Program-made: the position numbers and the translations under genes
Shown: one piece after another, positions 28,633 through 36,742 of the stretch
Position numbering within the stretch: the first letter of the stretch is position 1
How the letters are laid out: every line of letters begins with the position of its first letter
NCBI GenBank assembly: GCA_002304315.1
Contig: NEUO01000006.1
Coordinates: 1 to 53,917, forward strand
Origin: Verrucomicrobiia bacterium Tous-C4TDCM
GTDB lineage: Bacteria; Verrucomicrobiota; Verrucomicrobiia; Verrucomicrobiales; Akkermansiaceae
Direction: 5' to 3'
Length of the DNA stretch: 53,917 nucleotides
The notes under the pieces: model-generated
Database searches by the model: none
What the model saw: only the letters and a program-made list of their open reading frames with translations
What the model was told of the DNA's origin: nothing

Positions 28633-29958
28633 TCACGGGGCGGCTGCGGCAGCGGGTGCTTCATAGGCACCGGGGTCGGGAGCGCGGCTGGTGAAAGGAA
28701 GGTCGAGGCGCACCCCGCGGTCGACGATTTTCCCGGCGGGTGCCGGATGCATCAAGGGAATATCCGGCAGGCTGCCGTCCGGCTTCCGCGGGGCGGTGAG
28801 GGCGGTGGTGTCGAGCGAGAGAAAGTCGCGGTCGCCCAAGCCGCTGCCGAAGAGATTGCCCGCGACTTCGCAGGCGGCTTCGTCGATATTGGACACCTCC
28901 GTGCGGGTCTTGTAGCCGAGGTTGTTGCGAATGGCATGGCCGGCACCCGGGACGTCTTTCTGGTTCTGGCGGTCGCGGCAGAGGAAGTTGTAGTTCGAGC
29001 GGCGGTTGGCCAGGGCGCTGTTGTGGATCCAATCGCCGCCGCCGGGGTGGTGGTTGGCGTAGAAGCCGTTCGATTTGTTGCCGACGGCGAGGCAGCGGGT
29101 GACGACGTGGCGGGGAATCTTGCGGGGCAGCCGCTTGGCCGGGGTGCTGCCGTAGCCGCCGGCCTTGAAGCCGTTGCCGTCGCCCAGGCTCGTGAAGTCC
29201 GGCGAGAAGCCGTTGTGGAAGGCCCAGCAGTTTTCAAAGAGCACGCTTTCCCCGGCGGAGATCGAGTCGAAGCCATCGTCGGCATTGAACCACGCACGGC
29301 AGCCGCGAAAGACGTTGCCGGTGTCGCCTTGCTGAGGATGGCCGCCGAAGCCGTCGACATTGCCGCCGCGGCGGTCGCCGGAGGCGGGGTCGTGGTTGTT
29401 CCAAGCGTCGCAGTTGAGGACCAGGTTGTCTCTGCCGCGGGAGAGGTAATAGCCGATCGCCATGCCATCGTGCATCGAGAGCCGTTCGTAGCGGTTGTGG
29501 CTGCCGGTGTTCGAAAAGCAGATCGACTGGGTGTGACCGGTTGCGGTGACCTGGACGCCGGTGACCGCGATGCCTTCGAGGTGGAGGTGGGAGCCGCTGA
29601 CCTGAAAGGCATGGACGCGCATGCCGGCCGGCTTCACGCGGGAGAAATCGAAGACCGGCTTCTCGCCATCGGCCGCCCGGTAGCGGATCGGCTTGCCGGG
29701 GCTGCCGCTTTTGTCGAGCAGGATGACGTAGGCCCACATGCGGTCGCGACGGGTGATCATGCTTTCCTCCATCCGGTAGGTCCCGCCGCGGAGGATGACG
29801 CTGTCGCCGGCGGTGGCGGCGGCTTGGGCGCGGCGGACGGAGGCGAAAGGCTGAGCCCGGGTGCCGGGGGATCGATCACTGCCGTCCGGCGCGACGAACC
29901 ACTCGGCGGCAGGTGCGCTGGCGGCGAGGGTGATGATGAGTGCGAGGCGGGTGAACAT
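28633..29958 (-). CDS. Secreted PL9-type pectate lyase
   Basis: 441 residues from ATG 29958, with signal peptide MFTRLALIITLAASAPA. It is a right-handed parallel beta-helix protein beginning EWFVAPDGSDRSPGTRAQPFAS. Residues matching the Pel9A/PelL active site are in place: Asp202 (NVDGFGGH), Asp227, Asp228 and Asp231 (NADDGFD) for the calcium site, and Lys265 (GNGFKAGG) as catalytic base; their spacing closely follows the known PL9 enzyme. Expected activity is beta-elimination of polygalacturonate or a related uronan, in the periplasm or outside the cell. It heads a two-gene minus-strand operon. Confidence 0.85.
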   Translation of the reverse strand: MFTRLALIITLAASAPAAEWFVAPDGSDRSPGTRAQPFASVRRAQAAATAGDSVILRGGTYRMEESMITRRDRMWAYVILLDKSGSPGKPIRYRAADGEKPVFDFSRVKPAGMRVHAFQVSGSHLHLEGIAVTGVQVTATGHTQSICFSNTGSHNRYERLSMHDGMAIGYYLSRGRDNLVLNCDAWNNHDPASGDRRGGNVDGFGGHPQQGDTGNVFRGCRAWFNADDGFDSISAGESVLFENCWAFHNGFSPDFTSLGDGNGFKAGGYGSTPAKRLPRKIPRHVVTRCLAVGNKSNGFYANHHPGGGDWIHNSALANRRSNYNFLCRDRQNQKDVPGAGHAIRNNLGYKTRTEVSNIDEAACEVAGNLFGSGLGDRDFLSLDTTALTAPRKPDGSLPDIPLMHPAPAGKIVDRGVRLDLPFTSRAPDPGAYEAPAAAAAP

Positions 29959-30148
29959 GGGCTGCCGTGGTCGGAGGATGGCGATCTTTCCCGGCACGAA
30001 GCCGCGTGGAAGACCGCCAGATATTGGCAGATGAAGCGACCCGTGGGAAGCGCCGCGGGCCTACCCCTGTTGAGGGATTCGACGGCGAGATGCAGCGCTG
30101 CCGCCACCTCTCCCACGCAACCGAAGCAGAAGAGCTACAGGCCCACCA

Positions 30149-31141
30149 TCATGACGGGCGCTTGGGGTCGTTGAAGCCATGGCGCTCCGCGACCACGTAG
30201 TTCGGCCGCCCTTTCACCTCGGTGAAGATCCTTGCGACATACTCGCCGAGGATGCTGATCGACAGAAGTTGGATTCCCCCGAGGAAGCTGACCGCCACAG
30301 CCAGCGTCGCCCATCCCGGGACGTCGGCTCCGCGCAGCAGGGTCCGGGCAATGATGAAGAAGGCGTAGAGCATCGAACAGGCGGAGATCGTCGCGCCGAC
30401 CCCGACCCAGAGCCGCAGCGGGAAGGCGGAGAACGACGTCAAGCCGGTCATCGCGAGGTCGAACAAACGGGAGAAATTGAACTTGGTGGTGCCCTGCTTG
30501 CGGTCGCCGTAAACGAAGGGGACCGCGGTCGAGCGGAAGCCGACCCAGTTGTAGAGCCCTTTCATGAAGCGGCTGCGTTCCGGCAGCCCTTTCAACGCGT
30601 CGACCACGCGGCGGTCCATCAGCCGGAAGTCGCCCGCGTCCGGCGGGATCTCGACCGACGAGCAGCGGCTCAGCAGGCGGTAGAAGGCGCGGCTGAGGAA
30701 GCGGCGGACCGGCGGGTCGGTGCTGCGGCTGGTACGCAGGCCGTAGACCATGTCGTAGCCCTGTTGCCATTGGCGGATGAACTCGTCGATCACGTGAAAG
30801 GGCTGTTGGAAGTCGGCGTCGATGATCACCACCACCTCGCCCGTGGAGGCGTCGAGCCCGGCGCTGATGGCGGCCTCCTTGCCGAAGTTCCGCGACAGCG
30901 AAAGCAGCCGCACCGGCAGTCCGCCGGAGGCTCCGATCACTTCGAAGCCGGTGCCGTCGCGGCTGCCGTCGTCCACCACGATCACGTCGTAGTGTTCCGT
31001 CAGGGCGGCAAGGTGGGCGCACAGGCCGTTGATGAACCCGGTGATGCCCTCCGCCTCGTTGAAGGCGGGGACGACGCAGGTGATCGAGGGCCGAACGGTG
31101 GCGGTGGCGGCCGCGGTGGGCGTGGAGCGTACGGAGGTCAT
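30149..31141 (-). CDS. GT2 polyprenyl-phosphate glycosyltransferase (ArnC/GtrB-like)
   Basis: 330 residues. The GT-A domain shows CVVPAFNEAEGI, VVDDGSRDGT, LSRNFGKEAA and the metal motif IDADFQQP (most relatives have DADLQ). Two transmembrane helices lie near residues 235-260 and 270-300, followed by the ILGEYVARIFTEVKGRP signature of the DPM1/GtrB/ArnC group. Such enzymes load a sugar on undecaprenyl phosphate at the inner membrane. The start is 4 bases after the stop of the ArnT-like gene, so the two are co-transcribed; together they suggest synthesis and use of one lipid-linked sugar. Confidence 0.9.
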   Translation of the reverse strand: MTSVRSTPTAAATATVRPSITCVVPAFNEAEGITGFINGLCAHLAALTEHYDVIVVDDGSRDGTGFEVIGASGGLPVRLLSLSRNFGKEAAISAGLDASTGEVVVIIDADFQQPFHVIDEFIRQWQQGYDMVYGLRTSRSTDPPVRRFLSRAFYRLLSRCSSVEIPPDAGDFRLMDRRVVDALKGLPERSRFMKGLYNWVGFRSTAVPFVYGDRKQGTTKFNFSRLFDLAMTGLTSFSAFPLRLWVGVGATISACSMLYAFFIIARTLLRGADVPGWATLAVAVSFLGGIQLLSISILGEYVARIFTEVKGRPNYVVAERHGFNDPKRPS

Positions 31142-31145
31142 GGTT

Positions 31146-32642
31146 TCAGTTTCCGATGGGTGAGGTTTTCGAGGGGTCGATCCCGGCCATTTCCGGGGTG
31201 TCGGCGCGCTCGACGTAGAGCGAGGGGCCGGAGCCCCAGGTCGCCACCGGCAGCAGCCGGCGACTCAGCGGCGGCGGGACCAGCGGAAGCCAGTAGGCGG
31301 GGATCGCGACGAAGGTCCGGCCGGGTGCATCGAGCCGTTCGGTGACGACCGCAGCGGAGGTCGTGTGATCGACGGCACCTTCCGAGTAGAATTCGGCGGA
31401 GTATTTACGAGGTCCGTAGTAGATCAGGCGGTCACCCGCTTGCTGTTCGAGGTTGAAGCGCTTCACCAGCGCCCGCTCCGATTGCTTCGGCGCGTGGGCC
31501 GGCAGGAAAAGCGAGACGACGATGCCCCAGATGACGATGAGCACCGTGATCGCCGCCAGCGCCGGGTGCAGCGGCCGGAACGTCCGCCATCCGCGCGCCG
31601 GATGGCTGCGGGAGATTTCCGTCAGCAGCAGGGCGAGGGCTGGCAGCGCGGGCAAAGGGTAGGTCGCGATGATGTTGCGCGCCGGGGTGAAGAAGGCGAC
31701 CGGCCAGACCGCCCAGAACAGCCAGTAGAGCCCGCGGGCGTCGTCGGCCAGTGCCCAGGCACGCAGCCCGCGCCAACGGCGGAACGGCAGCGCCAGCAGC
31801 CCGAGGCACCAGGGGAATGTCCCTAGCACCAGATGCGCCCAGACGGTCCCCGGCAGTACCGGATGGGCGTTGCCGTAAAGATCGCCCTGCCAGCCGCGGA
31901 CGGTGAAGCGCTTCCAGTGCTCGCCGACCAGGAAGTAGTCGAGGAAGCCCGGCGTCTTCCGTTCCGCCATCACGTACCATGGCAGGACGAGCGCGAGCAT
32001 CAGCAGGGTGCCCGATAGCCAGGGCAGGGATTTCCACGACTGCCGCCACCGTCCGGTCAGCAGCAGCCAGCCGGCCATCGGAGGCAGTGCGATGACCGCC
32101 ACCAGCGGTCCTTTCGCCAGCAGCCCGACAGCGAGGCCGACGAACACCGAATAGCCGTGGATTCTCGACCCGCCGCGCATGGCGTCGCGGAAGCCGGTCA
32201 TTGTGAGCGTGGTGCCCAGCAGCAGCGCGAGGTCCGTCATCACCGCCGCGGAGCAGTAGAAGAAGAGCGGCATGGCCATCAGCAGGGTCGCCGCGATCCA
32301 GCCCGCGCCCTTGCCGAGTTCCCGCCGCGCGGAATCCGCCACCAGCGCCAGCACGCCGAGGGCGGCGATGAAGATGAAGATCCGCGAGCCGAATTCGTTC
32401 GCGCCGAAGAGATCGATCCCAACCGCCGACAGCCACATCGAGAGCGGCGGCTTGGCCCAGAACGGCACGCCATAGTCGAACTGCGGCGTGTTCCAGTCGC
32501 CCGTTTCCACCATCTTCCGCGCGATCTCCGCGTAGCGCGATTCCGACGGATCGGTGTGGGGAGCGAAGACCAGCAGCAGCAGCCGGGCGCCGATCAGGAA
32601 ACCAAGCAGGATTTTGAAAAGGCGGGCGGCACGCGGCGTCAT
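31146..32642 (-). CDS. ArnT-like GT39/GT83 membrane glycosyltransferase
   Basis: 498 residues with about ten or more transmembrane helices. The first periplasmic loop contains DPSESRYAEIARKM followed by GVPFWAKPPL, the signature of ArnT/PMT-type lipid-linked sugar transferases, including the acidic residue after the first helix. A soluble C-terminal part follows (about 400-498). It would transfer a sugar from a polyprenyl carrier to an acceptor, possibly lipid A or another envelope glycan. It is adjacent to the GT2 enzyme and 62 bases downstream of the EamA gene. Acceptor and sugar cannot be told from sequence. Confidence 0.88.
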   Translation of the reverse strand: MTPRAARLFKILLGFLIGARLLLLVFAPHTDPSESRYAEIARKMVETGDWNTPQFDYGVPFWAKPPLSMWLSAVGIDLFGANEFGSRIFIFIAALGVLALVADSARRELGKGAGWIAATLLMAMPLFFYCSAAVMTDLALLLGTTLTMTGFRDAMRGGSRIHGYSVFVGLAVGLLAKGPLVAVIALPPMAGWLLLTGRWRQSWKSLPWLSGTLLMLALVLPWYVMAERKTPGFLDYFLVGEHWKRFTVRGWQGDLYGNAHPVLPGTVWAHLVLGTFPWCLGLLALPFRRWRGLRAWALADDARGLYWLFWAVWPVAFFTPARNIIATYPLPALPALALLLTEISRSHPARGWRTFRPLHPALAAITVLIVIWGIVVSLFLPAHAPKQSERALVKRFNLEQQAGDRLIYYGPRKYSAEFYSEGAVDHTTSAAVVTERLDAPGRTFVAIPAYWLPLVPPPLSRRLLPVATWGSGPSLYVERADTPEMAGIDPSKTSPIGN

Positions 32643-32704
32643 CGACCGCAGGGTCTAGCAGGCCGAAGATGAGAATCCGGTGAGCGTGGCGATTTTCTCC
32701 CGCG

Positions 32705-33130
32705 CTACTTCCGTCCCCACGCCAGTACCATCGCCCCTGCAACGATCAACAAGCCACCGAGGCCATGTTGCCACGTCAGACGCTCTTTGAGGATCACCCC
32801 CGCGAAGACGATCGCGAAGACCACGCTCAGCTTGTCCACCGGAGCGACCCGCGAGGCTTCGCCGAGCTGGAGCGCGCGGAAATAGCAGAGCCACGACAAA
32901 CCGGTTGCAATACCCGAGAGCGCGAGGAAAAGCCACGTCTTGCGTGGGAACTCCAGGATGTCGGCGGTTCGAGTCGTCGCAAAGGCGATGCCCCAGGTGA
33001 AGACCAGCACCACCGTGGTCCGCACCGCCGTGGCGAGGTTCGAGTCGACTCCCGCGACGCCGAGCTTGGCCAGCACGGCGGTGAGTCCCGCAAAGAATGC
33101 CGAAAGAAGCGCCCAAGCGATCCAGCTCAT
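32705..33130 (-). CDS. Single-domain EamA/DMT transporter
   Basis: 141 residues from the ATG at 33130 (MSWIAWALLSAFFAGLTAVL), with about five hydrophobic segments and the EamA end pattern LGEASRVAPVDKLSVVFAIV, ILKERLTWQHGLGGLLIVAGA. Length fits the single-EamA small membrane proteins that act as dimers. The start is 10 bases after the kinase stop and the gene is followed by the ArnT-like and GT2 genes. Small DMT proteins ArnE/ArnF flip a lipid-linked sugar in the Arn pathway, so a flippase role is an attractive inference; general DMT export is the alternative. Confidence 0.85.
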   Translation of the reverse strand: MSWIAWALLSAFFAGLTAVLAKLGVAGVDSNLATAVRTTVVLVFTWGIAFATTRTADILEFPRKTWLFLALSGIATGLSWLCYFRALQLGEASRVAPVDKLSVVFAIVFAGVILKERLTWQHGLGGLLIVAGAMVLAWGRK

Positions 33131-33140
33131 GGGGTGATGC

Positions 33141-34583
33141 CTATCTCTTGGCTGCCGGGAAGACGAGAATGAACACCAGGTCTTCTCCGGTACGGTCCAC
33201 CCGCAGGTCGCCACCCATCGAGTGCGCGGCTTCCCGGCTCAGCGTGAGCCCGATGCCGAGGTGCGACCCGGCGTCGTGTCGCGACAACTCGTGGCGGAAC
33301 AAGGGTTCGAACAGGCGCTCGGGATCCTCGGGGAAGTCGAGGGCCGGGTTGGCGACGCGGATGACAATTTCGTCTCCTTCGCGCTTGCCATCGATGCGGA
33401 TCCGGCCGTCCGGCTTCGAGTAGGCGACGGCGTTGTCGAAGAGATTGTTGAAGATGATCCGCAGCAGGGCGTGGTCCGCCGTCCCGATCAATGGACTGCC
33501 GTCGGTCCCGTCCTCGATCATCAGCTTCCTTTCGGCGGCGCGGTGGACGAAGGTCTCCAGGCATTCGCGCATCAGCATCCCGACATCGACGGGCTCCAAG
33601 GCGACGGGCGCGGCCGGCTGGCCGATGCGGGCGAGGGCGGACAAGCGCTTCACCAGTTCGCCCAGTTCGATGGCGGTTTTCTGGCAAGTCGCGAGATGGC
33701 CGGCGTAGGCGGCGGCGTCGCGGGGCTGGGAAAGCGCGAGGTCGGTGGTCGCCCGCAGGCCGGCGATCGGGGTGCGGAGCTCGTGGGCGGCGTGGCGGAC
33801 GAAGTCCTTCTCCCGTTCCCGGATCGCCGCGACGCGGGACAGCAGGAGGTCGAAACTGTGGGCAAGACCTGTCAGTTCGGACGGCAGGTCCTCGGGGACC
33901 TCGAGAGCCTCGTCGAGCCGGTGGCCGGTGTGTTCCTAGACCTGCGAGTCGAGCAGGTGGATCGGCCGCAGTGACGAGCGGATCGCCCGGTCGATCAGCA
34001 CGAACCCGAACCCCAGGGTCAGCAGGCCCCCGCCGGCCAGCACCCAGCGGAGCCGCTCCAGCGCGTGGTGCAGCGGCTCGGCGTCGCGGGCGACGACGAG
34101 GATGTGGGGCAGCGACTTCGGGTCGATGATCCGGCCGCGTTCCTTCATCGCCACCATTTCCTCCGGAACGACGAAGGGATAGACGCGCAAGCCGACCGCG
34201 CGGCCGTGATGACCGTCGGGAAGCGGGATGTTGCGGAGCAGCGGGCCGCCGTCGACGCCGCAGAATTTCGGCAGGTCGCGCCAGTGCAGGGCGGGCGAAC
34301 GGGTGGTGCTCGCGCCGGATTCGTTCCAGAATTGGAAGAGGGCGCCATCGATCAGGCCGCGGTTGGTGCCGATGCCTTCCTGCCATTCGTAGGTGATGGC
34401 CTCGTTCTCGAGTTCCACCTGGTTGGCGAGGATGGCGGCGGTTTCACGGATCGAGTCGTCCAGCTCGCGGTAGAGGCTTTCCCGGACCATCAGATAGATC
34501 CCGGCGGAGAGCAGGCAGAGCAGCACGCCGATCCCGAGCCCGCAGCGGATTAGCAAGGCGCGGCGGATGGAGGGAATGCTCAT
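33141..34583 (-). pseudogene. Sensor histidine kinase interrupted by an in-frame TAG
   Basis: One continuous reading frame of 480 codons except for TAG at codon 216 (bases 33938-33936). Before it: MSIPSIRRALLIRCGLGIGVLL, a periplasmic sensor part and a second transmembrane helix near 185-205. After it: HAMP/dimerisation helices, H-box RHAAHELRTPIAG with His267, N-box NLFDNAVAYS and a GIGL motif; the usual G1 DxGxG is replaced by NPALDF. The start overlaps the response-regulator stop (ATGA). As written, translation gives a 215-residue membrane fragment without a kinase. A CAG-to-TAG or TAC-to-TAG change, or a base-calling error, would explain it; the flanking frame is otherwise intact, so any decay is recent. 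Confidence 0.85.
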
Positions 34584-35257
34584 GGCGGCGGGGATTCGAG
34601 GACGTAGCCCTGGCCGCGGCGGGTATGAATGAGGTCCGGAAAGTCGCCGGCGTTCAGTTTTTTGCGCAGGTAGCCGATGTAAACGTCCACGGCGTTGCTG
34701 CTGCCGCCCATGCCGTCTTCGAACACGCGTTCCCAGATATCGGAGCGGGGCACGACCTCGCCGGCGCGGTAGCAAAGGTATTCGAGCAGCCGGTATTCCA
34801 AAGCGGTGAGATCGACCTGCCGGCCGCCGCGGTTCACGGTGCGGCGCAGGGGGTCGATCTCCAGGTCGTCGACCCGCATCATCGGATTCTTCTTCACATA
34901 ACTCCGGCGTAACAAGGCGCGCACCCGGGCCAGCGCCTCGGCGAGCGGGAAGGGTTTCACCAGGTAGTCGTCCGCGCCCGCATCCAGCATTTCCAGCCGG
35001 TCCTCGAGCCCGTCGCGCGCGCTGATGACCAGGATGTGGACGGGATTCTCCATCGCCCGCAGGCGGCGGAGGATGGTCGTGCCGTCGAGGCCCGGCAGCA
35101 TCAGGTCCAGCAGCACCACGTCGTATTCCCCGCCTTCCGCCGCCCAAAGTCCTTCGTCGCCGGTCGATTGGCTATCGACCAGGAATCCCGCTTCCCGCAG
35201 GAACTGGCACAGGCCTTCCCGCAGCGGGGCGTGGTCTTCGATGATGAGGAGGCGCAT
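34580..35257 (-). CDS. OmpR-family response regulator
   Basis: 225 residues. The receiver domain has IIEDHAP (acidic pocket Glu7/Asp8), phospho-acceptor Asp51 in VVLLDLMLPG, Ser79 and Lys101 (YLVKPF). A winged-helix effector follows with LTALEYRLLEYL, SSNAVDVYIGYLRKKL and TRRGQGYVL, typical of PmrA/QseB/CopR-like regulators. Its stop overlaps the kinase start, and a hairpin lies immediately before its ATG. It probably controls the downstream transporter and glycosyltransferase genes, by analogy with PmrA; targets are not shown by the sequence. Confidence 0.95.
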   Translation of the reverse strand: MRLLIIEDHAPLREGLCQFLREAGFLVDSQSTGDEGLWAAEGGEYDVVLLDLMLPGLDGTTILRRLRAMENPVHILVISARDGLEDRLEMLDAGADDYLVKPFPLAEALARVRALLRRSYVKKNPMMRVDDLEIDPLRRTVNRGGRQVDLTALEYRLLEYLCYRAGEVVPRSDIWERVFEDGMGGSSNAVDVYIGYLRKKLNAGDFPDLIHTRRGQGYVLESPPP

Positions 35258-35260
35258 GGT

Positions 35261-35289
35261 GGCTACCGACGATTCAGGCCGGTAGAGCC
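35261..35289 (-). promoter_or_regulatory. Hairpin abutting the response-regulator start
   Basis: CTACCG (35263-35268) pairs with CGGTAG (35280-35285), with an outer GG/CC pair beyond a two-base bulge. The stem ends three bases from the ATG at 35257 in the 44-base gap after the hydrolase gene, so folding would cover the ribosome entry region. Confidence 0.35.
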
Positions 35290-35301
35290 GAGTCTCCCCG
35301 C

Positions 35302-36573
35302 TCAGCGCGTGGCGTCGAGAACCTGTTTGGCACGAAGCAGCGGGGCGCGGGCGGAGAGGATCGAGACATGGTCCTCATCGTAGCCCTGCACGCTCACGGC
35401 ATCCGCTTTCGCCTCCGGCCGGAGCTGGCTGGGAACGCTGACCGTGCCGTCGTTTTCCGCGGGCATGATGGGCGATCGCTTGGCGTGGTGGCTGTAGAAC
35501 AGATGATAGTTCACCTTGCCTTTCAAACGGCGGTCGAAGAGGTGGTCGAGGTAGTCCGAGCCCTGCTTCATGTCATACCAGGAAGGCACCACGGTCGGCG
35601 CCCACTTCACGCCCATGGCCGCGGCTTCGTGGCCGTCCCATGGGGTCGAGAAGGTGATGAAATTGCGGATGTAGCCGTGGCCGTCCTCGATCGCGTTTTT
35701 GACCACGAAGCGCCGCGAAACGAGCCCGCCCATGCTGTGGGCGACGACGTCCAGCCGCTTGAAGCCGTAGCGGTCGTGCAGCAGCTTGACGCCTTCGTTC
35801 AGCGCGCCGGCGGCGTACTCCAGCCGGCCGCCGGATGGGTAGAAATAGAACCAGGGCTGGTAGCGGCGGCGGTCGATCTTTTCCATCGCGGTGCGCCAGT
35901 CCTGCGGCGAGCCGGCGGCTCCGTGGACAAACAGGACCGGTATGCGAGAGGGATCGTAGTGCTCCAGGAAATAGAGGCCGAAGCCGCTTTGGATCGCCAG
36001 CGTGGCGGGGGTCCAGAGGCCGTCCGCGCCGCGGGTCGCGGCGAAGCGCGGGTCGTCGAGATCGGCGACCTCCCCGGTGGAGAAGCGGATGCCGCGGTGG
36101 TGGATCACCTCGTCCACCGTGCGTCCCGCCAGCGCTTCCCTGCTGGCTTGCGCCAACTCCGGCGGCAGGCGGTTCGCGGTGGATAGCCGTCCGCGGACCT
36201 TCTCGTGGCGGGAATCGCTGCCGAGGGTCACCGCGCCGTCGTGCATCCACACCGCTTCACCCGCCTGCCACCTCCCGTCGCGGTTGCTGTCGGCGAAGGC
36301 GGCCAGGTGCTGGTTCAGCGGGCTTTCCACGGAGAACCCGAAGACTCCGCCTGCCGCGAGGTCGAGCCGGTCGCCGGAGAAGATCTTGTTCGCCGCGCGG
36401 TCCCACTCGACCACCGACACGCGGACCGGGACTTTGAAGTCGTCGGCATTCTCGATCACGCCGGAAATCCGGTAGTCGTTCTGGAACGGTTTCAGGTCGG
36501 CGGCGAGATGGCGGAAGTTCGCGCAGCCGGCCAGGAGCGGAATGGCGAGTAACGAAAGATGGCGGAGCTTCAT
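35302..36573 (-). CDS. Lipoprotein alpha/beta hydrolase (lipase/esterase-like)
   Basis: 423 residues from ATG 36573, giving a textbook lipoprotein signal MKLRHLSLLAIPLLAGC. Residues 30-170 form a beta-rich N-terminal part. The hydrolase domain contains VLFVHGAAGSPQDW (oxyanion strand), nucleophile Ser280 in VAHSMGG, and His402 in YDEDHVSIL; the acid is probably Asp377 or nearby in PAENDGTV. The fold suggests a lipase- or PGAP1-like esterase in the envelope. It precedes the two-component genes by 44 bases on the same strand, so it may belong to that transcription unit. Substrate unknown. Confidence 0.85.
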   Translation of the reverse strand: MKLRHLSLLAIPLLAGCANFRHLAADLKPFQNDYRISGVIENADDFKVPVRVSVVEWDRAANKIFSGDRLDLAAGGVFGFSVESPLNQHLAAFADSNRDGRWQAGEAVWMHDGAVTLGSDSRHEKVRGRLSTANRLPPELAQASREALAGRTVDEVIHHRGIRFSTGEVADLDDPRFAATRGADGLWTPATLAIQSGFGLYFLEHYDPSRIPVLFVHGAAGSPQDWRTAMEKIDRRRYQPWFYFYPSGGRLEYAAGALNEGVKLLHDRYGFKRLDVVAHSMGGLVSRRFVVKNAIEDGHGYIRNFITFSTPWDGHEAAAMGVKWAPTVVPSWYDMKQGSDYLDHLFDRRLKGKVNYHLFYSHHAKRSPIMPAENDGTVSVPSQLRPEAKADAVSVQGYDEDHVSILSARAPLLRAKQVLDATR

Positions 36574-36592
36574 GGCTGCGGCTGGGACCAAG

Positions 36593-36607
36593 GATTCCGT
36601 CGGAATC
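36593..36607. promoter_or_regulatory. Perfect palindrome, candidate operator
   Basis: GATTCCGTCGGAATC is a 7-bp inverted repeat around one central base, 20 bases before the hydrolase start and within the divergent gap to the dehydrogenase gene. A further half-site GGATTCC occurs at 36623-36629. Nothing else recognisable lies in 36574-36742. Confidence 0.4.
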
Positions 36608-36742
36608 GCGGAGGATTGAGACGGATTCCCCGGCAACGGTCGAGCATTGATGCGCCGCCCGGCCGCGAAAGGACGGGCCAGGCGGGTCAAATTCTCTCCG
36701 GTGATTTGCTCCCGGGCGGTTTCGCCTGTATGGCAAGGCACG

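Noticed and set aside
26490-28694. 734-codon frame antisense to the unknown secreted protein and the second micro-lipoprotein
   Set aside because: No signal, motif or ribosome site. The minus-strand genes have signal peptides and an operon arrangement.
33127-34386. 419-codon uninterrupted frame across the kinase region that would avoid the TAG
   Set aside because: It is in a different reading frame from the kinase motifs and is Arg/Pro-rich. The H-box and N-box are encoded only in the interrupted frame.
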